A stretch of 64,000 nt of DNA from Acanthosepion pharaonis (GCA_903632075.3 CAHIKZ030004725.1:888501-952500), one strand, 5' to 3'; counted from the first letter of the stretch, positions 1-10,840 are shown. Notes: generated by a model from the sequence alone, not told the origin. Made by a program: numbers and translations.

Positions 1-435
1 CATTTCTTAGCAATCTTCATAATTTACCTTTACTTTCATAGTTGTAAGAATATTTTAGATCATTCTTAAATTTAAAAATTTTGAAAATTTAACAATATTT
101 TTTACTTATGTTTATCCTTTTTATCATTTTCCTTAGAACTTCCCTATTAATCACATGTTCAGTCCATGGTATTCTTAGTATCCTTTTGTAGAACCATATT
201 TCTCCTACTTCAAGTTTCCTCTTCATCTATGAGGAAATTACCCAACATTTACTGCCATATAAGATGACTGATGATATGTAATATTTCAGCACATTTATAT
301 TTTTAATGGAAATTTTCTTGTTTCTTAATACTTTGCTTACATTTTAGAAGGCATCTTTTATTATTCCATTGTTCCTTCAGATTTTGGTGTCACACTTTCT
401 GTCCTCTGATAAAATGTGTCTTTAAATTGGAAGAA
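1..435 (-). mobile_element. LINE-A fragment (RTE-like, tentative), 3' half of RT ORF
   Basis: The minus strand repeats, in order, sequence read on the plus strand at about 13600-14030 (the LINE-A copy at 12736-14225). This is the stretch after the RT palm that in better copies reads like YRRMLRIPW. The frame is broken by many indels and there is no long ORF. It enters from the left window edge and stops at about 435. Clade assignment is from memory of RTE/BovB-type C-termini and is tentative. Confidence 0.75.
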
Positions 436-510
436 TGATTATTTCTGGCTGCAACAACTATTATACAACTCCATCTTTCCTCCCACCTTTTATTTAGCTT
501 TGCAAAATGA

Positions 511-1034
511 TGTAATGGAATAACCTGTCACCCCCATGAGTAACTACACTATAGGTAGTAACTACCTATAAGATCTGTAAGGCAATGGACTATGGAGTCT
601 AGCTGGGATATTTTCCAGCTGTGGTGGTCAAGCTCTCTGCCTCCAAGCAGAGAGGATCCCCAGACAAGGCTATGTCGAAGGGCAAATTCTTGTCTCAAGA
701 AACAGCTACCCAACCCTGTTTTATATGGTTCTACGGGAATTTTTTGGCTGAGCCTATGGTCTCAGATACCCCACGTTAAATTCGGCCCTGTGCCACATCT
801 GATTGCGTGGGGAGGTTAGTAAATATACTAGCTAGGATCTGTTGAGTACAACTCAGACTTACGTAAAAACTATCAACCTTCCAATAGTACCACTCACTAG
901 TGGATTGACTTGTGATGATTATGTGTATAACTGTTACTTTATTTCTTATTGTACTAGTTTTCTACAATAAACCATTACTTATTTTATCCACTGTGTTTTT
1001 CAAGTATATATTCCTATTAGCACGGAACATAACA
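511..1034 (+). mobile_element. Dispersed repeat 'E1' copy 1 with 8-bp duplication CAAAATGA and a nested insert
   Basis: The element starts TGTAATGGAATAACC and ends GGAACATAACA, flanked by CAAAATGA at 503-510 and 1035-1042. An AATAAA signal lies near 967. A second copy lies inverted at 12868-13162, about 85-90% alike by eye but without the 605-827 insert. TG...CA ends and an internal polyadenylation signal suggest a short solo LTR, but an 8-bp duplication would be long for an LTR, so the class is open. Confidence 0.7.
605..827 (+). mobile_element. SINE-like insertion 'S1' nested in E1
   Basis: This block is absent from E1 copy 2 and is flanked by CTAGCT (599-604 and 828-833). Its 3' part (CCCCACGTTAAA ... 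GTGGGG ... GTAAATA) matches the 3' part of the 196-bp SINE at 52837-53032. The complementary CCCCACG/CGTGGGG pair could form a hairpin near the 3' end. The peptide-length open frame over it has no coding support. Confidence 0.65.
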
Positions 1035-1650
1035 CAAAATGAGATATTTTTATCATGACTGTATTGTAATGAGAAGGAAGCCAAATAAGGAATACATTAA
1101 AATGAAGCCATCAATCCTCCTACATTGCATAATGTCAAGAACTGTTCTTTGAGTGCACAATAAGTGAGGAAGTTATTAGAAGCTGACCAAATAGTCAAAG
1201 ACTGACCAAAGGAAGACATGACAAGATGTGGCATTATGTGTGGGTGGTCATTTTAATTTCCTTGTTGAAATGGAAAGTCAAGAGGAGGAGGGTAATGTGG
1301 ATGTATGTCATGGGCATGAAACAGTGACACAAATTTATTTATTTCTTTTGTCCTACATCCATTTTACAGATATTTGACTTGATCATGTAATATGTGGATT
1401 GACACCCGAGCTGAGAGAGCAGAGTAAAATGGTTCAAGCTAGTGTATAAGTTTTTATTACTTGTTGGATTTTACAAAAAATGGCTGTGCTTTGAAAAATT
1501 TAATAAAAAACATAATTGCCATTTTATTTTTGCTTGTCATCTGCTGTAACTGATCTGCTGAAATTTCACAGCATTTGACAGTGGCATTTTGTTGAATTTC
1601 ATCATGTTTAAAACATGTTCTGCTTTTGTATGTAACAAAAATATTTTGTC
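1035..1650. other. AT-rich stretch without recognisable feature
   Basis: I see no long ORF, no inverted ends and no recognised repeat between the E1 duplication and the satellite that starts near 1651. Confidence 0.5.
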
Positions 1651-2335
1651 TGTGCTTAATGTGACCCTACTAACTTTCTATGACTAAGCATACATTTTAT
1701 GTATGTGATTAATGTGTTCATTTTATATGAAAAGCATATATGTTATAATTGTGTTTAATGTGTTCATTTTTTGTAAAAAAAAACATATTTTTTGTTTACA
1801 TTTAATATGCCCATTTTATATGAAAATTCATGTATTTTATTTTTGTATTTAATGTGTTCATTTTATATGAAAATTCATATATTTTATGTATGTGCTTAAT
1901 ATGTTCATTTTATATGAAAAAGCATATATTTTATATTTGTGTTTAATGTGTTAATTTTATATGAAAAAACATGTTATCAATGCATTTAATGTGTTTTATT
2001 TTATATGAAAAAGTATGTATTTTATAATTGTTTTTAATGTGTTTTCCCTTCAAATACATTTTAAACTAAAGCATATATTTTTTGTTTGTGTTTAAATTGA
2101 CCCTCTCCTCCTTTTTATATGGAAGCATATATTGTATGTTTGTGCTTAATATGATCATTCCAAATTTGATGCAAAAGCATATATTTTAGGTTCTTTGATG
2201 TGCTCTTGCAATATTTATATAAAAGTAAATTTTTATATTTTTGTTTAATGTATCCCGACCACATTTTATGCAAAAGCATATCTATTATGTTTGGATTTAA
2301 TGTGACCCTATTTTTGTAGGCAAAATATATAGCAA
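1651..2335 (+). repeat. Diverged ~47-bp AT-rich minisatellite, about 14 units
   Basis: Successive units follow the pattern TTTAATGTGTTCATTTTATA, then TGAAAA, then GCATATATTTTAT(A/G)TTTG. Unit length runs from about 44 to 58 bp. Central units (1800-2040) are most regular and edge units most diverged, as expected when unequal exchange homogenises the middle of an array. Confidence 0.8.
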
Positions 2336-2486
2336 GATTTTATTTGCATATACCTAGGTGGATCAATAAATCTGTTGTCTGACAACTATTTATTCACAGA
2401 ATTTTTGTTTGACAATTTCATTATGTAATGTTTAATCTATTAGATAAATATTTACAACTGGATTGAATGTAATTGACACACAAAGA

Positions 2487-2549
2487 CTAAAGAAAGAAAG
2501 AAAGAAAGAAAGAAACAAGCAAACAAACTGAAAATGAAAAGTTGGCTGA

Positions 2550-2581
<32 letters not shown>

Positions 2582-3235
2582 AGCAAACAAACTGAAAATG
2601 AAAAGTTGGCTGGAAGAAAGAAAGAAAGAAAAAATAAAAAAGAAAGAGAGAAAGAAGCAAAAGAAAGAAAAAGAAAAATGAAAGATAGAAAGAAATAAAA
2701 AGAAAAAAGGAAGAAGAATGAAAAAAGAAACTGAGAAAGAAAAGACTAAAAAAGAAAAGAAAAAAAAGAAAAAGAAAGAAAAAAAAAAGAAACTAGAAAA
2801 AAAAAAAAAAAGAATGAAAAAGAATCAAAAAAGACTAAAAAGATAAGAAAGAAAGAAAAAAAAGAAAGAAAGAAAGAATTGAAAAAGGGAAGAAAGAAAA
2901 ACTGGATGGGAGTAAATCTACAGCTGACTAAAATGGGAGAGGAAAAGGCAGACTGAATAAGAGAGAATAAGAGAAGAAAGTGGTTAGAGTGAGAGAGAGA
3001 GAGAGAGAGAGAAAGAGAGCAGTAAAAGAATATAAAAAGAAAAAGAGTGATCAAAGTGAAAAAAAGGAGAATAATAGAGGAAGTAAAAGAGGCAGAAGGG
3101 GAGAGAAGATCAAAGTAGAGAATCTAATGAAACATGATAAAATGTTGGAGGGAAAATGAGAGAGAAAGAGCGGGGAGAGAGAGAGAGAGAGAGAGAGAAT
3201 AAAAAAGAAAATAGAAACAGGATTTCTGAGAAAAA
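2487..3235 (+). repeat. Polypurine tract: (GAAA)n, A-rich and (GA)n
   Basis: Almost 750 bp is nearly pure purine on the plus strand. It contains (AAAG)n near 2490-2580, a ~66-bp duplicated block containing AAGCAAACAAACTGAAAATG, oligo-A stretches near 2790-2815, and (GA)n at 2994-3015 and 3175-3198. The minus strand is open over hundreds of bases only because polypyrimidine lacks stops; those F/S/L-rich translations are not genes. Confidence 0.9.
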
Positions 3236-3640
3236 AAGAGAGGATATATTTTCCCATACGTTATTTCATTCTCCTTGAAACTGAAACTGATTGATAGAAG
3301 GTTATTTTTCAATGCACCCCCCCACCCCCGCCACCTCGCCAATCGACATTTACAAAGCAGACATTTTTCAAATATGGCAGAACATATCTGTAAACATCAC
3401 ATCAGTGTTTTTGTTTAATTGTTATTTATGTTTTCATTTCATTCTGAAAATATATTTTGTGGAAAATATAAATTGTGACTTTTTGTTTGCTAGTAAAGCC
3501 CTGGATATTTTGTTGATACTGAACTGATGGCATAGAAGAATTTGATGACTGTTAATTAAAACATTATTTGTACAAAATATGTCTTTTTGAGGAAAGTGAG
3601 AAATTTCAGACAATCAAAACCAAGAAAACCCCATCCTGGG
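3236..3640. other. Unique AT-rich sequence
   Basis: No supported feature. A 78-codon open frame at 3291-3527 shows no conserved motif or start context and is probably chance. Confidence 0.45.
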
Positions 3641-4020
3641 TAAGATTATAAACTACATCCGACAGCAAAACCTCTGATTGGGAGGTTTTGAGGAGAGTGG
3701 AACAACTTCTTAATTACTGGTGTTCCCAGGTCCACCCTGGTCTGGGGTGATAGCACCTGTTAGAGTCCCAGCTATGGGTAAATAGTTAAACCCCCAAACA
3801 GGGGTCAAAGCACTATGAACGTGTAAAAATAGGTTTTAGTACCAGCAATAAATTTTTTGTGGAAACATTATTACCAGCAATACATTTTTGAAGAAAAAAA
3901 TATTACCAGCAATACATTTTTAGAAAAAATATTACCAGCCATGAAAATCTTGTCGGTATTAAATAACCCATTGATGATGATATGCCGTAAAACAAACCAA
4001 ACCAAATCAAGAAAACCCAA
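3641..4020 (+). mobile_element. SINE-like element 'M', copy 1
   Basis: The order of modules matches the 10067-10753 copy: a GGTTTTGAGG box, a GGGGTGATAGCACCTGTTAG box, several ~32-bp repeats of TTACCAGCAATACATTTTT, then CATTAAATAACCC ... GATATGCCGTAAAAC and a tail of AAACC units. The 30-bp minisatellite seen at the 5' side of minus-strand copies is reduced here to part of a unit near 3641-3665. Confidence 0.75.
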
Positions 4021-4466
4021 CCCAAAAGATAAAAAAGAAACCTTATGAAGATTAAAAAAAATGAATTGATTTTTCAATTTGAAATAGAATTGATTAATTG
4101 ATTGATTTGTTTTTTATGGTTTATCAACCCCTTGTGGGTCATTTAAAATCAAAACATATCTCAGATTGTAGGAGGTTGCTTACCATAGCTGGTCTTCTTA
4201 AGCAGTTCCCTAAATATCAAGTTCAACATTTAACTTTGGTAATTGAATGAGTAACATAGAAATAACACAAATAGTTACAAGTTAATCGTCAATGAGTGAT
4301 CAATATATTTAAGCAGTTTTTATTCTGTGGTGATGATCTGTTTCATGCTTGAATGTAATCATCTGGCCATGAAAATTGTGGTCAAGCATGAAACAGACTA
4401 TTGACCTCTGTGTCCACTTTTATATACATATGTAATATGGTGTGGATCAGTATATGTGTATATATA
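4021..4466. other. AT-rich sequence left of the Tc1/mariner element
   Basis: It contains GGTTTATCAACCCCTTGTGGG near 4118, resembling the M-element 3' end in reverse orientation, so an eroded M fragment is likely. Nothing else is supported. Confidence 0.4.
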
Positions 4467-6049
4467 CAGTGTGTTCTGCTTGATTATGCAAAGTTATTTT
4501 TTACCTAAAAATATCCAAGTTAAGCAATATATTCTGAAGAATAAAAGCTAAAGTGTTGTTGATACTATTTTATTATTTTGTCAATCATTTAAGTTGTCGA
4601 AATATACAAAACGTGCTTCTTTTTAATGATTTATGAACTTAAGCCCTAATTTAGTGTTCACTTTCATTATGCAAATGGAAAATAAAACAAGAAAAACACA
4701 TTTTATACTAAATTTTAGTAATTGAATTGTGGCGCATATGACAATACATTGTGTGTTCTAAGTCCTACATTACATAATACATATGTATAGCATGTTAAAC
4801 AAAACAAAACAAGTCTGTTAATGCGGCTATGAAAAAACATGACATTCTCCATTCTTCAAAACCGTTATGAGGCGTCTGTCCACTGCTGATGCCAATGTTT
4901 CAATTTCAGAAGGTTTGATTGATCGGCAAGCACTTACAATTGCTTTCCACAGGACTTCTAAGCTGGTGAATTGCTTGTTTTCAGCATTAATCCGCCTCTT
5001 GACTATAGACCATAAATTTTCTATTGGATTTAAATCAGAGCTGTTTGGAGGCCATACCATTAAATTTTGCCCTTTGAACCCATGGTCTGATAGCCAATTG
5101 GTGGTGCTTCTTGATCTATGTGCTGGAGCATTATCCTGCTGAAATATCAACGATCTTCTTTTCTGAATTGTTTGTTCATCAAGCCAGGGCAGGAAGGCAT
5201 CTTCCAAAAGCCTACAATATGCATTTGAATTTAGCTTAAGCCCTTTGGGTACTTTGTGTGGGCCTATTAGTTCATTTCCGCGGATCCCAGCCCAAAACAT
5301 CACTCCTCCGCCACCCTGTTGTCGATGAATGCGTACTCCTGCTGGTCGACCATTTAACACCCATCCAGATGACCACTCATCAGGCCCATCAAGAGTAGCA
5401 TGGCACTCATCAGTGAAAATCACATTGCTAAAATTGGTCTTCATGTAACTGTGTGCCTATTCAACTCTTTTCATCTTGTTTGCTTTGCCCAATGGGGGCC
5501 TCTTGATGGGACTCTTCACTTTGGCATGGGTAGTTTTACCAACTTTGGGCACTCCATTGCTTTCAAATATTTTTTTACTAGTTTCATGCAGTTTCTTTGA
5601 GACTTCATATTTAATTTTACGAAGATCTCTGGCAGTTAACTTTTGCAAATGCAATCATTTAGGGGTCTTTCTGCATGATTTACTGCCTAAGACGAATGCT
5701 TTGATTGTACGGTGGTCTCTATGTAACTTTTTTGAAATTTCTAATGTTAACAGACCACTTCCAAGCATGCAAGTAATTTCAGCATGATCGTTTTCAGTAA
5801 GACCTTTTTTCTTACCCATATTAAGGATGTATATGGTGATTGCTTAATCAGACCGAACACTTGAAACTGTGCCTTTTTACATACTTTGAGAAAAAGAACT
5901 ATGTTACTATACAACTTTTTTTTCATTGACCATATTTACTTGTCTGAAAGTATAATTTAATCTGTAAGAAGCATGAAGTCTGAAAAAAACAGAATTTATT
6001 GACATGTTAGATGAAAAAATTAATTTGCATAATCAAGCAGAATGCACTG
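4467..6049 (-). mobile_element. Nearly complete Tc1/mariner DNA transposon (DD37E), 1583 bp
   Basis: Inverted ends are plain: the left begins CAGTGTGTTCTGCTTGATTA, and the right, read on the minus strand, begins CAGTGCATTCTGCTTGATTA. Similarity continues through TGCAAA and T-rich sequence for roughly 36 bp. TA dinucleotides flank both ends (4465-4466, 6050-6051), the target duplication expected for the superfamily. One transposase frame lies inside on the minus strand (4827-5819) with about 230-360 bp of untranslated DNA on each side. Intact ends and an uninterrupted register indicate a fairly young copy, although it is inactivated by two stops. Confidence 0.95.
4827..5819 (-). pseudogene. 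Tc1/mariner transposase, DD37E, with two in-frame stops
   Basis: The transposase would bind the inverted ends and carry out cut-and-paste transposition at TA. The start is ATG at 5817-5819 (MGKKKGLTEND...), and the frame runs 331 codons to a stop at 4827, near the usual 330-350 residues. The N-terminal third is lysine-rich with helix-turn-helix-like segments (LEISKKLHRDHRTIK). The catalytic domain follows: D137 in FTDEC, D229 in QQDNAPAH and E267 in NPIENLW, leaving 37 residues between the last two, against 34 in classical Tc1. Two nonsense changes break it: TGA at 5655-5657 (codon 55) and TAG at 5457-5459 (codon 121). No frameshift is needed to align the parts. Whether it belongs to a named DD37E group would need a tree; the spacing is read directly from the codons. 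Confidence 0.93.
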
Positions 6050-6239
6050 TATAGATATAATTTAGCTCTTGAAAATATTTTCAATTAAGCACTGTTGAAT
6101 GACAAGCTAATTCTAAAAAGAACAGCCACCTGCATTAATGCGAAGCTCTTCAGTAAAATGAATGGAGCACTTTGGTTGTTTGGAATTTGTTTACATTTGT
6201 AAAAACAATACACTAGATTTGGCTGACTAATTCTGTCAA

Positions 6240-6345
6240 GTGAAGATAGCTCAGTGGTAGAGACTCTGAGTGACACCAAATTGGTTGGGTTTCAATCTGG
6301 GCTTGAGGCATTCGGTTGTCTAGTTGCACTGAAGAGCTGTGATGC
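6240..6345 (+). mobile_element. tRNA-derived SINE head (degenerate)
   Basis: TAGCTCAGTGGTAGAG resembles a pol III A box, and GGTTGGGTTTCAATCTGGGC about 30 bp later resembles a B box. The cloverleaf is not complete and non-tRNA sequence follows, so this is a SINE head rather than a tRNA gene. Confidence 0.55.
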
Positions 6346-6805
6346 AGTGAAACAGTACTGTCTGTGAATGATATATATACTCATTTTTTTATTTAGAATT
6401 AAGATACCTAATGACAATTTTCACCTATGAATTTTAAAATTTGCAGGATTTTTCAAACTGTTTATGTCATCAGTTGTGGGATACTGGCTAGCTGGGGAGA
6501 AGAAGAAAAGGAGGGTGTTAAAAGGGACATGGTGGGAGATATAGCAGAAGAAGGCACTGATACAGGAAATATATTATGGAGGTAGGAGAACCTGGGTAGG
6601 GGGTATGAGCTGACCTACATCCTAATGGTCACACGGCCAAAGTTTGATTTAACGGGAATACACAGAAATCAACGAAAATGTGAAAAAAACAATCAAGAGG
6701 TAACTTTAGTGAGATGAAAGAGAGAGCATACTTTGTGAGTCAGTTTTAACATAATTTAAATTCTATATTGTGTTAAAAGGACTCATCTGGATTATACCAA
6801 TGGAT

Positions 6806-6810
<5 letters not shown>
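6346..6810. other. No recognised feature
   Basis: Mixed sequence. The words 'tacatcctaatggtcacac' near 6613 resemble the LINE-A 3' end (CTACATCCTGATGGGACA), so a short LINE-A relic is possible. Confidence 0.35.

Positions 6811-6851
<41 letters not shown>
6811..6851. repeat. (TA)n microsatellite
   Basis: About 20 uninterrupted TA units, followed by CACAGATACAG. Confidence 0.95.
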
Positions 6852-6858
<7 letters not shown>

Positions 6859-7769
6859 TACAGTAAAGGTAACAAATTCATTGGTATATAATCCAAATGG
6901 ATTCTAGTAATATAAAATATTAAAACTGATCCACAAAAAGAACTCAATGTATTAGTACAGAGCAAATGATTTTTCAAACATTTTGGGAATAGCAGGAGAA
7001 AGTTTGGAAGATTATAGGTTCCACACTTACCCCCAATAATCTTAGAGATAGGTGTGACTTATGTTTAGAAGAAAAAATTAGAATAATAATATACAATAAT
7101 CAAAGCCAACTATTGAATCAGAGTAATGAATTAATGTTAAAATGTCAACATAAAAACAAATTCAAATTTCCATAATATAGGTTTAACTTAATTAACTACC
7201 ATATTTCCATAATATTTACTCCCCTTTAACTCTTCAAATGTTGAAAGTATAACTAATTCTAATTTCTATATATTTATATTCCCCTCTATAACTTCTTTAC
7301 ACTATATTAATTATAATTTATAAACTTTCCCCTACTTTAATATCCCCCCAACTCTCTTTCCATTAATCCTTTTCCTCCTTTTATCTATATATTTTAAATT
7401 TCTTTTTAAACCCTTTTCTCTTTTAATTTTAAATTAATATTTCATTCTTCACATAACATCAAATTGATATCATTAGGTTAATATTTGGGTTTAATTTTAT
7501 AAAACTTCTTCCCTTTAAGACAAATACCTTCCACCCTCCCCTGACCCCTGCCTTGTGCCTTTCATTTGACTGAAATATTGAAATGGATAAATTCTATATT
7601 AGTTTTTCGGCAGGTTGTTTTTTTTAGTTTTTTTTTTAGCTTTCACAGTTAAATTTTTATGTCTGACATGATCTCAGTCCATATTGGGTTGATAAGACAG
7701 ACAACCTATATTTTCGTCTGCTGAAATAGGCTCTTCTCCGTATGAGGTTATTTTGGATTTTATTGTTTA

Positions 7770-7774
<5 letters not shown>
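6852..7774. other. AT-rich sequence without supported feature
   Basis: Very AT-rich with a C-rich strand around 7200-7560. No ORF, inverted repeat or known element was recognised. Confidence 0.45.
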
Positions 7775-7807
<33 letters not shown>

Positions 7808-8028
7808 TGTTTAAAAGTTATTTTTATAGTATTAACAACATTTACCAGCCTGAATGTCTGAGAAATTTCATAGAAAATATGTATCCTCTGACAGGAATTG
7901 AACCTGTATCATTCAGGCTGGTAAATATTGTTAATACTGTTTATTATAGACAGAGCATTTACTTAAATATTTGTATCTCTAAAATAACATATAAACAAAA
8001 AATACATTAAAATAATTGTCAAACTTAG

Positions 8029-8065
<37 letters not shown>
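7775..8065. repeat. (TA)n-flanked hairpin element
   Basis: TA microsatellites at about 7775-7803 and 8034-8065 enclose two 31-bp arms (7826-7856 and 7910-7940) that are inverted copies with about two mismatches (ATAGTATTAACAACATTTAC... against its complement). The loop holds ACAGGAATTGAACCTGT, which on the minus strand looks like a pol III B box. It is either a tiny foldback element or a paired SINE remnant. Confidence 0.7.
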
Positions 8066-8068
<3 letters not shown>

Positions 8069-8418
8069 GTGGGCAGAAGATGGTTAGAATGTTTGTTTTC
8101 TGACCATGAAACTCAGCTTCAAACTTGATCATGGTCAATTTGTCAAGAAAGTTACTTCTTGATTTTATCAGTCTTCTGATGTCAGCCTTCGATGGGCCAC
8201 CAGTGTGCCTCTAGAGGTCTGCCAGTGGTAATGCTGCCGAGACAAACACGCTGGTGGTCCGACAGCAGGCAACCAGTGGTAAACAGTAGTGGCATGCCTC
8301 TTGGTTGCAGATTGGTGGCTTGTGTGTAGGGTAATTAAGTAATCAATAATAAATAATGAGTAAAACTTAATAAATAACATTATAAAATAGCTACAAATAA
8401 CTGCATTCAGATCCACAA
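8066..8418. other. Unassigned sequence
   Basis: GC content rises over 8180-8320, with repeated words such as CCAGTGG/GTGGTC. A minus-strand open frame here has no recognisable family features. Confidence 0.4.
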
Positions 8419-8660
8419 TTGAGAGAGAGAGAGAGAGAGACAGCCAGAGAGTGAGAGAGTGAAAGTGTGTGCATGTGCAGAGTGAGAGAGAAAGAGATAG
8501 AAAGTGAAAAATAGAGAATGTAAGCGTGTGTGTACAGATTGAGAGAGAAAAAGAGAGTGAAAATCTGTGTATGTGTGTAGGAGAGAGAGTGAAAGTGTGT
8601 GTGTGTGTAGAGTGAGATAGAGAGAAAGAGAGTGAAAGTGTGTGTGTATTTGTGTGTCTG
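8419..8660 (+). repeat. (GA)n / (GTGT)n compound microsatellite
   Basis: Alternating GAGAGA and GTGTGT blocks recur about every 60 bp (AGAGTGAAAGTGTGTGTGTGT), so it is also a coarse tandem repeat. Confidence 0.85.
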
Positions 8661-9504
8661 TTTTTATCATTATTCCATATGTTGTTTGTGATAATATTTT
8701 ACTTTCTTCATTCCTTGTCTAAAGATCAAACTAAATATCAACAGCCTGGGAGGTTGGGTGGGAAAGATATTGATCTCAGCCATTAATCTTATAATTTTTA
8801 TAAATATTCATGACACACATAATACAATTTCTTCATCAATTTCATTCTCAACTTGTTAACCCCGTTTGCCAGTTTCATTAGTAAGGGTTGTCTCCCTTAC
8901 ATTATATCACATCCGCTATTGGACAAAATTTTTAAACAAACTATATTTTAAAAAAATTTTTAATCTATACATTAATTGCTATATTATTTCTTTGTTTTTA
9001 TTTTTGGTACTCTTAGGTGCCTAATACAAGTGTGTGGGGGAGCTTAATAATTAGAGGGGGGGTCTTAATAAAGGGTGAATCAGGAAATCATTTAAATGCT
9101 CAAAAAGTGCAAAAATTTATAAACATGACTTAATAATTTTAAAGGGGTCAGGAAAAGTTCTTAAAAAAAAAAAAGAAGAAAATATAAAACGTCTTTACCC
9201 CGTCTATTTGACTCCTAAGAGTAATCAAGAACATCATTTTAAATTATCTGGAAATGACATGGGTAATTAAGTTAAAAATTTTCAAAAGGAGGAAAGAACA
9301 TTTTTTTAAAGGAGTTCTTACAATAAGTGTGGCAATAAAATAAGCACATCCCATCTCCCCTCTCGCTTGTAACCATCCACTATAATAAACGTTTTCAATG
9401 CAAAAGCTGAATTAGTCAAATAAAGCTTCATAAGCTATATTACAATAAACAGCTTTAAAAAATGTTTTTCCTCAAACGAAAGTATTTATTATGGACAAAA
9501 TAAA
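8661..9504. other. Unassigned AT-rich sequence
   Basis: Purine-rich strings such as AGAGGGGGGGTCTTAATAAAG occur near 9050. No element boundaries were found. GTAAGGGTTGTCTCCCTTAC near 8882 is a short palindrome-like site. Confidence 0.4.
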
Positions 9505-9510
9505 GATTAT

Positions 9511-9610
9511 TTATAAATAAACTAAACATTTTTGTAAATAAATTCTCAACATTTATTTTGTTTATAAATAAACTCTCAACATTTATTTTGTTTATAAATA
9601 AACTCTCAGC
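9511..9610 (+). repeat. 30-bp tandem repeat, 3 units
   Basis: TTCTCAACATTTATTTTG-type units recur at exactly 30-bp spacing (9541, 9571, 9601), with a partial unit before them. Thirty is a multiple of three, which explains the repetitive minus-strand open frame. Confidence 0.85.
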
Positions 9611-9879
9611 ATTTTTAAACTGAGTACAGGGTGTTCCAAAAGTCATGTGACAATTAGCAGAAATGTACACTTGTGAAATAGCAACCAGGGAAAATTTGGA
9701 TGACATCATAATTCAACCAATAAAATTTCTTAATAATATATTGTCACATACAGAAACGTGATTCCATTTGGTAAGTAAATATAAAATTTATAAAGTTATC
9801 AATAAAGTTATTAATGCAACTTTTTGAATGCCATGTATTTATCATTGTTACATTATTTGCATGCAGATTATTATCCTCA

Positions 9880-10053
9880 TCTTTGTTGTTATTAACACAA
9901 CATTTTGGGACAGTGCAGACTTGGGCTCAGTGGGAATGAAATGAACAATTACTGAGCAGTACCAGATAAGAACTAGATGAGATATCTCACAACATGTCCA
10001 GGTCTAACCCTGTAGATTAAATAAAGAGTTCAGATCAAAATTCCTTAAAGGTT
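9880..10053 (+). mobile_element. SINE 'S3' (GAAACGT family), interrupted by M
   Basis: ATTATCCTCATCTTTGTTGT matches the family tail in inverse orientation, and the later part (AGATGAGATATCTCACAACATGTCC ... AATAAAGAGTTCAGATCAAAATTCCTTA) matches the body at 62380-62460. It resumes at 10754 (CCTGGATCAACAAGCATCTGATGAAGG) after the M insertion. Confidence 0.6.
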
Positions 10054-10066
10054 ACCTGGATCAACA

Positions 10067-10753
10067 TTGGAAGATTGGAGGTTTTGAGGAGTGTAGAATG
10101 AACTCTTAAATGCTATTGTTCCCAGGTTCACACTGACCTGGGGTGGTAGCACTTGTTAGGGTCCCAGCCATGGGCAAATAGTGACCCCCCTCCCAAACAA
10201 AAACTCTATGAAAGCATAAAAATACACTTTAATAGTAAAAATACCAGCAATATATTTTATATAAAAAAGACCAAAAATATATATAGTAAAACTGCCAGTA
10301 ATACATTTTATATGTAGTTGAAGGCATACAATTGTGTTCAAAATATATCTATTTGAAGGCATACAATTGCATTCAAAATATATTTCGTTGACACCATAAA
10401 ACTGAGTACAAAATATTTAGATTCCATCATTAAATAACCCTTAGATTTTGATATGCCATTAAACAAAATCAATCAAAGAACCAACATCAATAAACTCTCT
10501 CATGACCTTAATCCATATAATATCATACAATTTCTTAAGTCAAACTGTATTCTAAAATATAACTTAAAATAAAATGAAACTACAGCATAAAACACACATA
10601 TCACTGCATCTAATCATATCCAAACAAACATGTATATGCCCAATAGCTGAGTACCATCTACCATAGTTTTATTCAAATCTCACAAGAAAATTAAATTTCA
10701 GCATTAAATGACCCCAAAAGAGTTGATATGCCGTTAAACAAATCAACCAACCA
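10067..10753 (+). mobile_element. SINE-like element 'M', copy 2, with perfect 13-bp target duplication
   Basis: ACCTGGATCAACA occurs at 10054-10066 and again at 10754-10766, bracketing exactly this block. It starts TTGGAAGATTGGAGGTTTTG, carries the GTAGCACTTGTTAGGGTCCC box and ACCAGCAATA-type repeats, contains ATAACCC...GATATGCC twice (10434-10460 and 10707-10730), and ends in AAATCAACCAACCA. A 13-bp duplication and a simple tail indicate LINE-driven retroposition. Its protein machinery is not encoded here. Confidence 0.85.
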
Positions 10754-10840
10754 ACCTGGATCAACAAGCATCTGATGAAGGCTGGTGGTTACAAAAACAG
10801 AAACGTAATAACAAAAACAAAGATGACAACTTCACTAATA
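10754..10840 (+). mobile_element. SINE S3, right part after M insertion
   Basis: CATCTGATGAAGGCTGGTGG...AGAAACGTAATAAC...AAAGATGA matches the GAAGAAGGCC...CGAAACGTTGT...AAAGATGAGGA core seen at 27170-27220 and 61020-61090. Confidence 0.6.

Noticed and set aside
2746..3342. F/S/L-rich minus-strand frames
   Set aside because: Produced by a polypurine tract; polypyrimidine on the other strand lacks stop codons.
4867..5142. 91-codon plus-strand frame
   Set aside because: Antisense shadow of the transposase on the minus strand.
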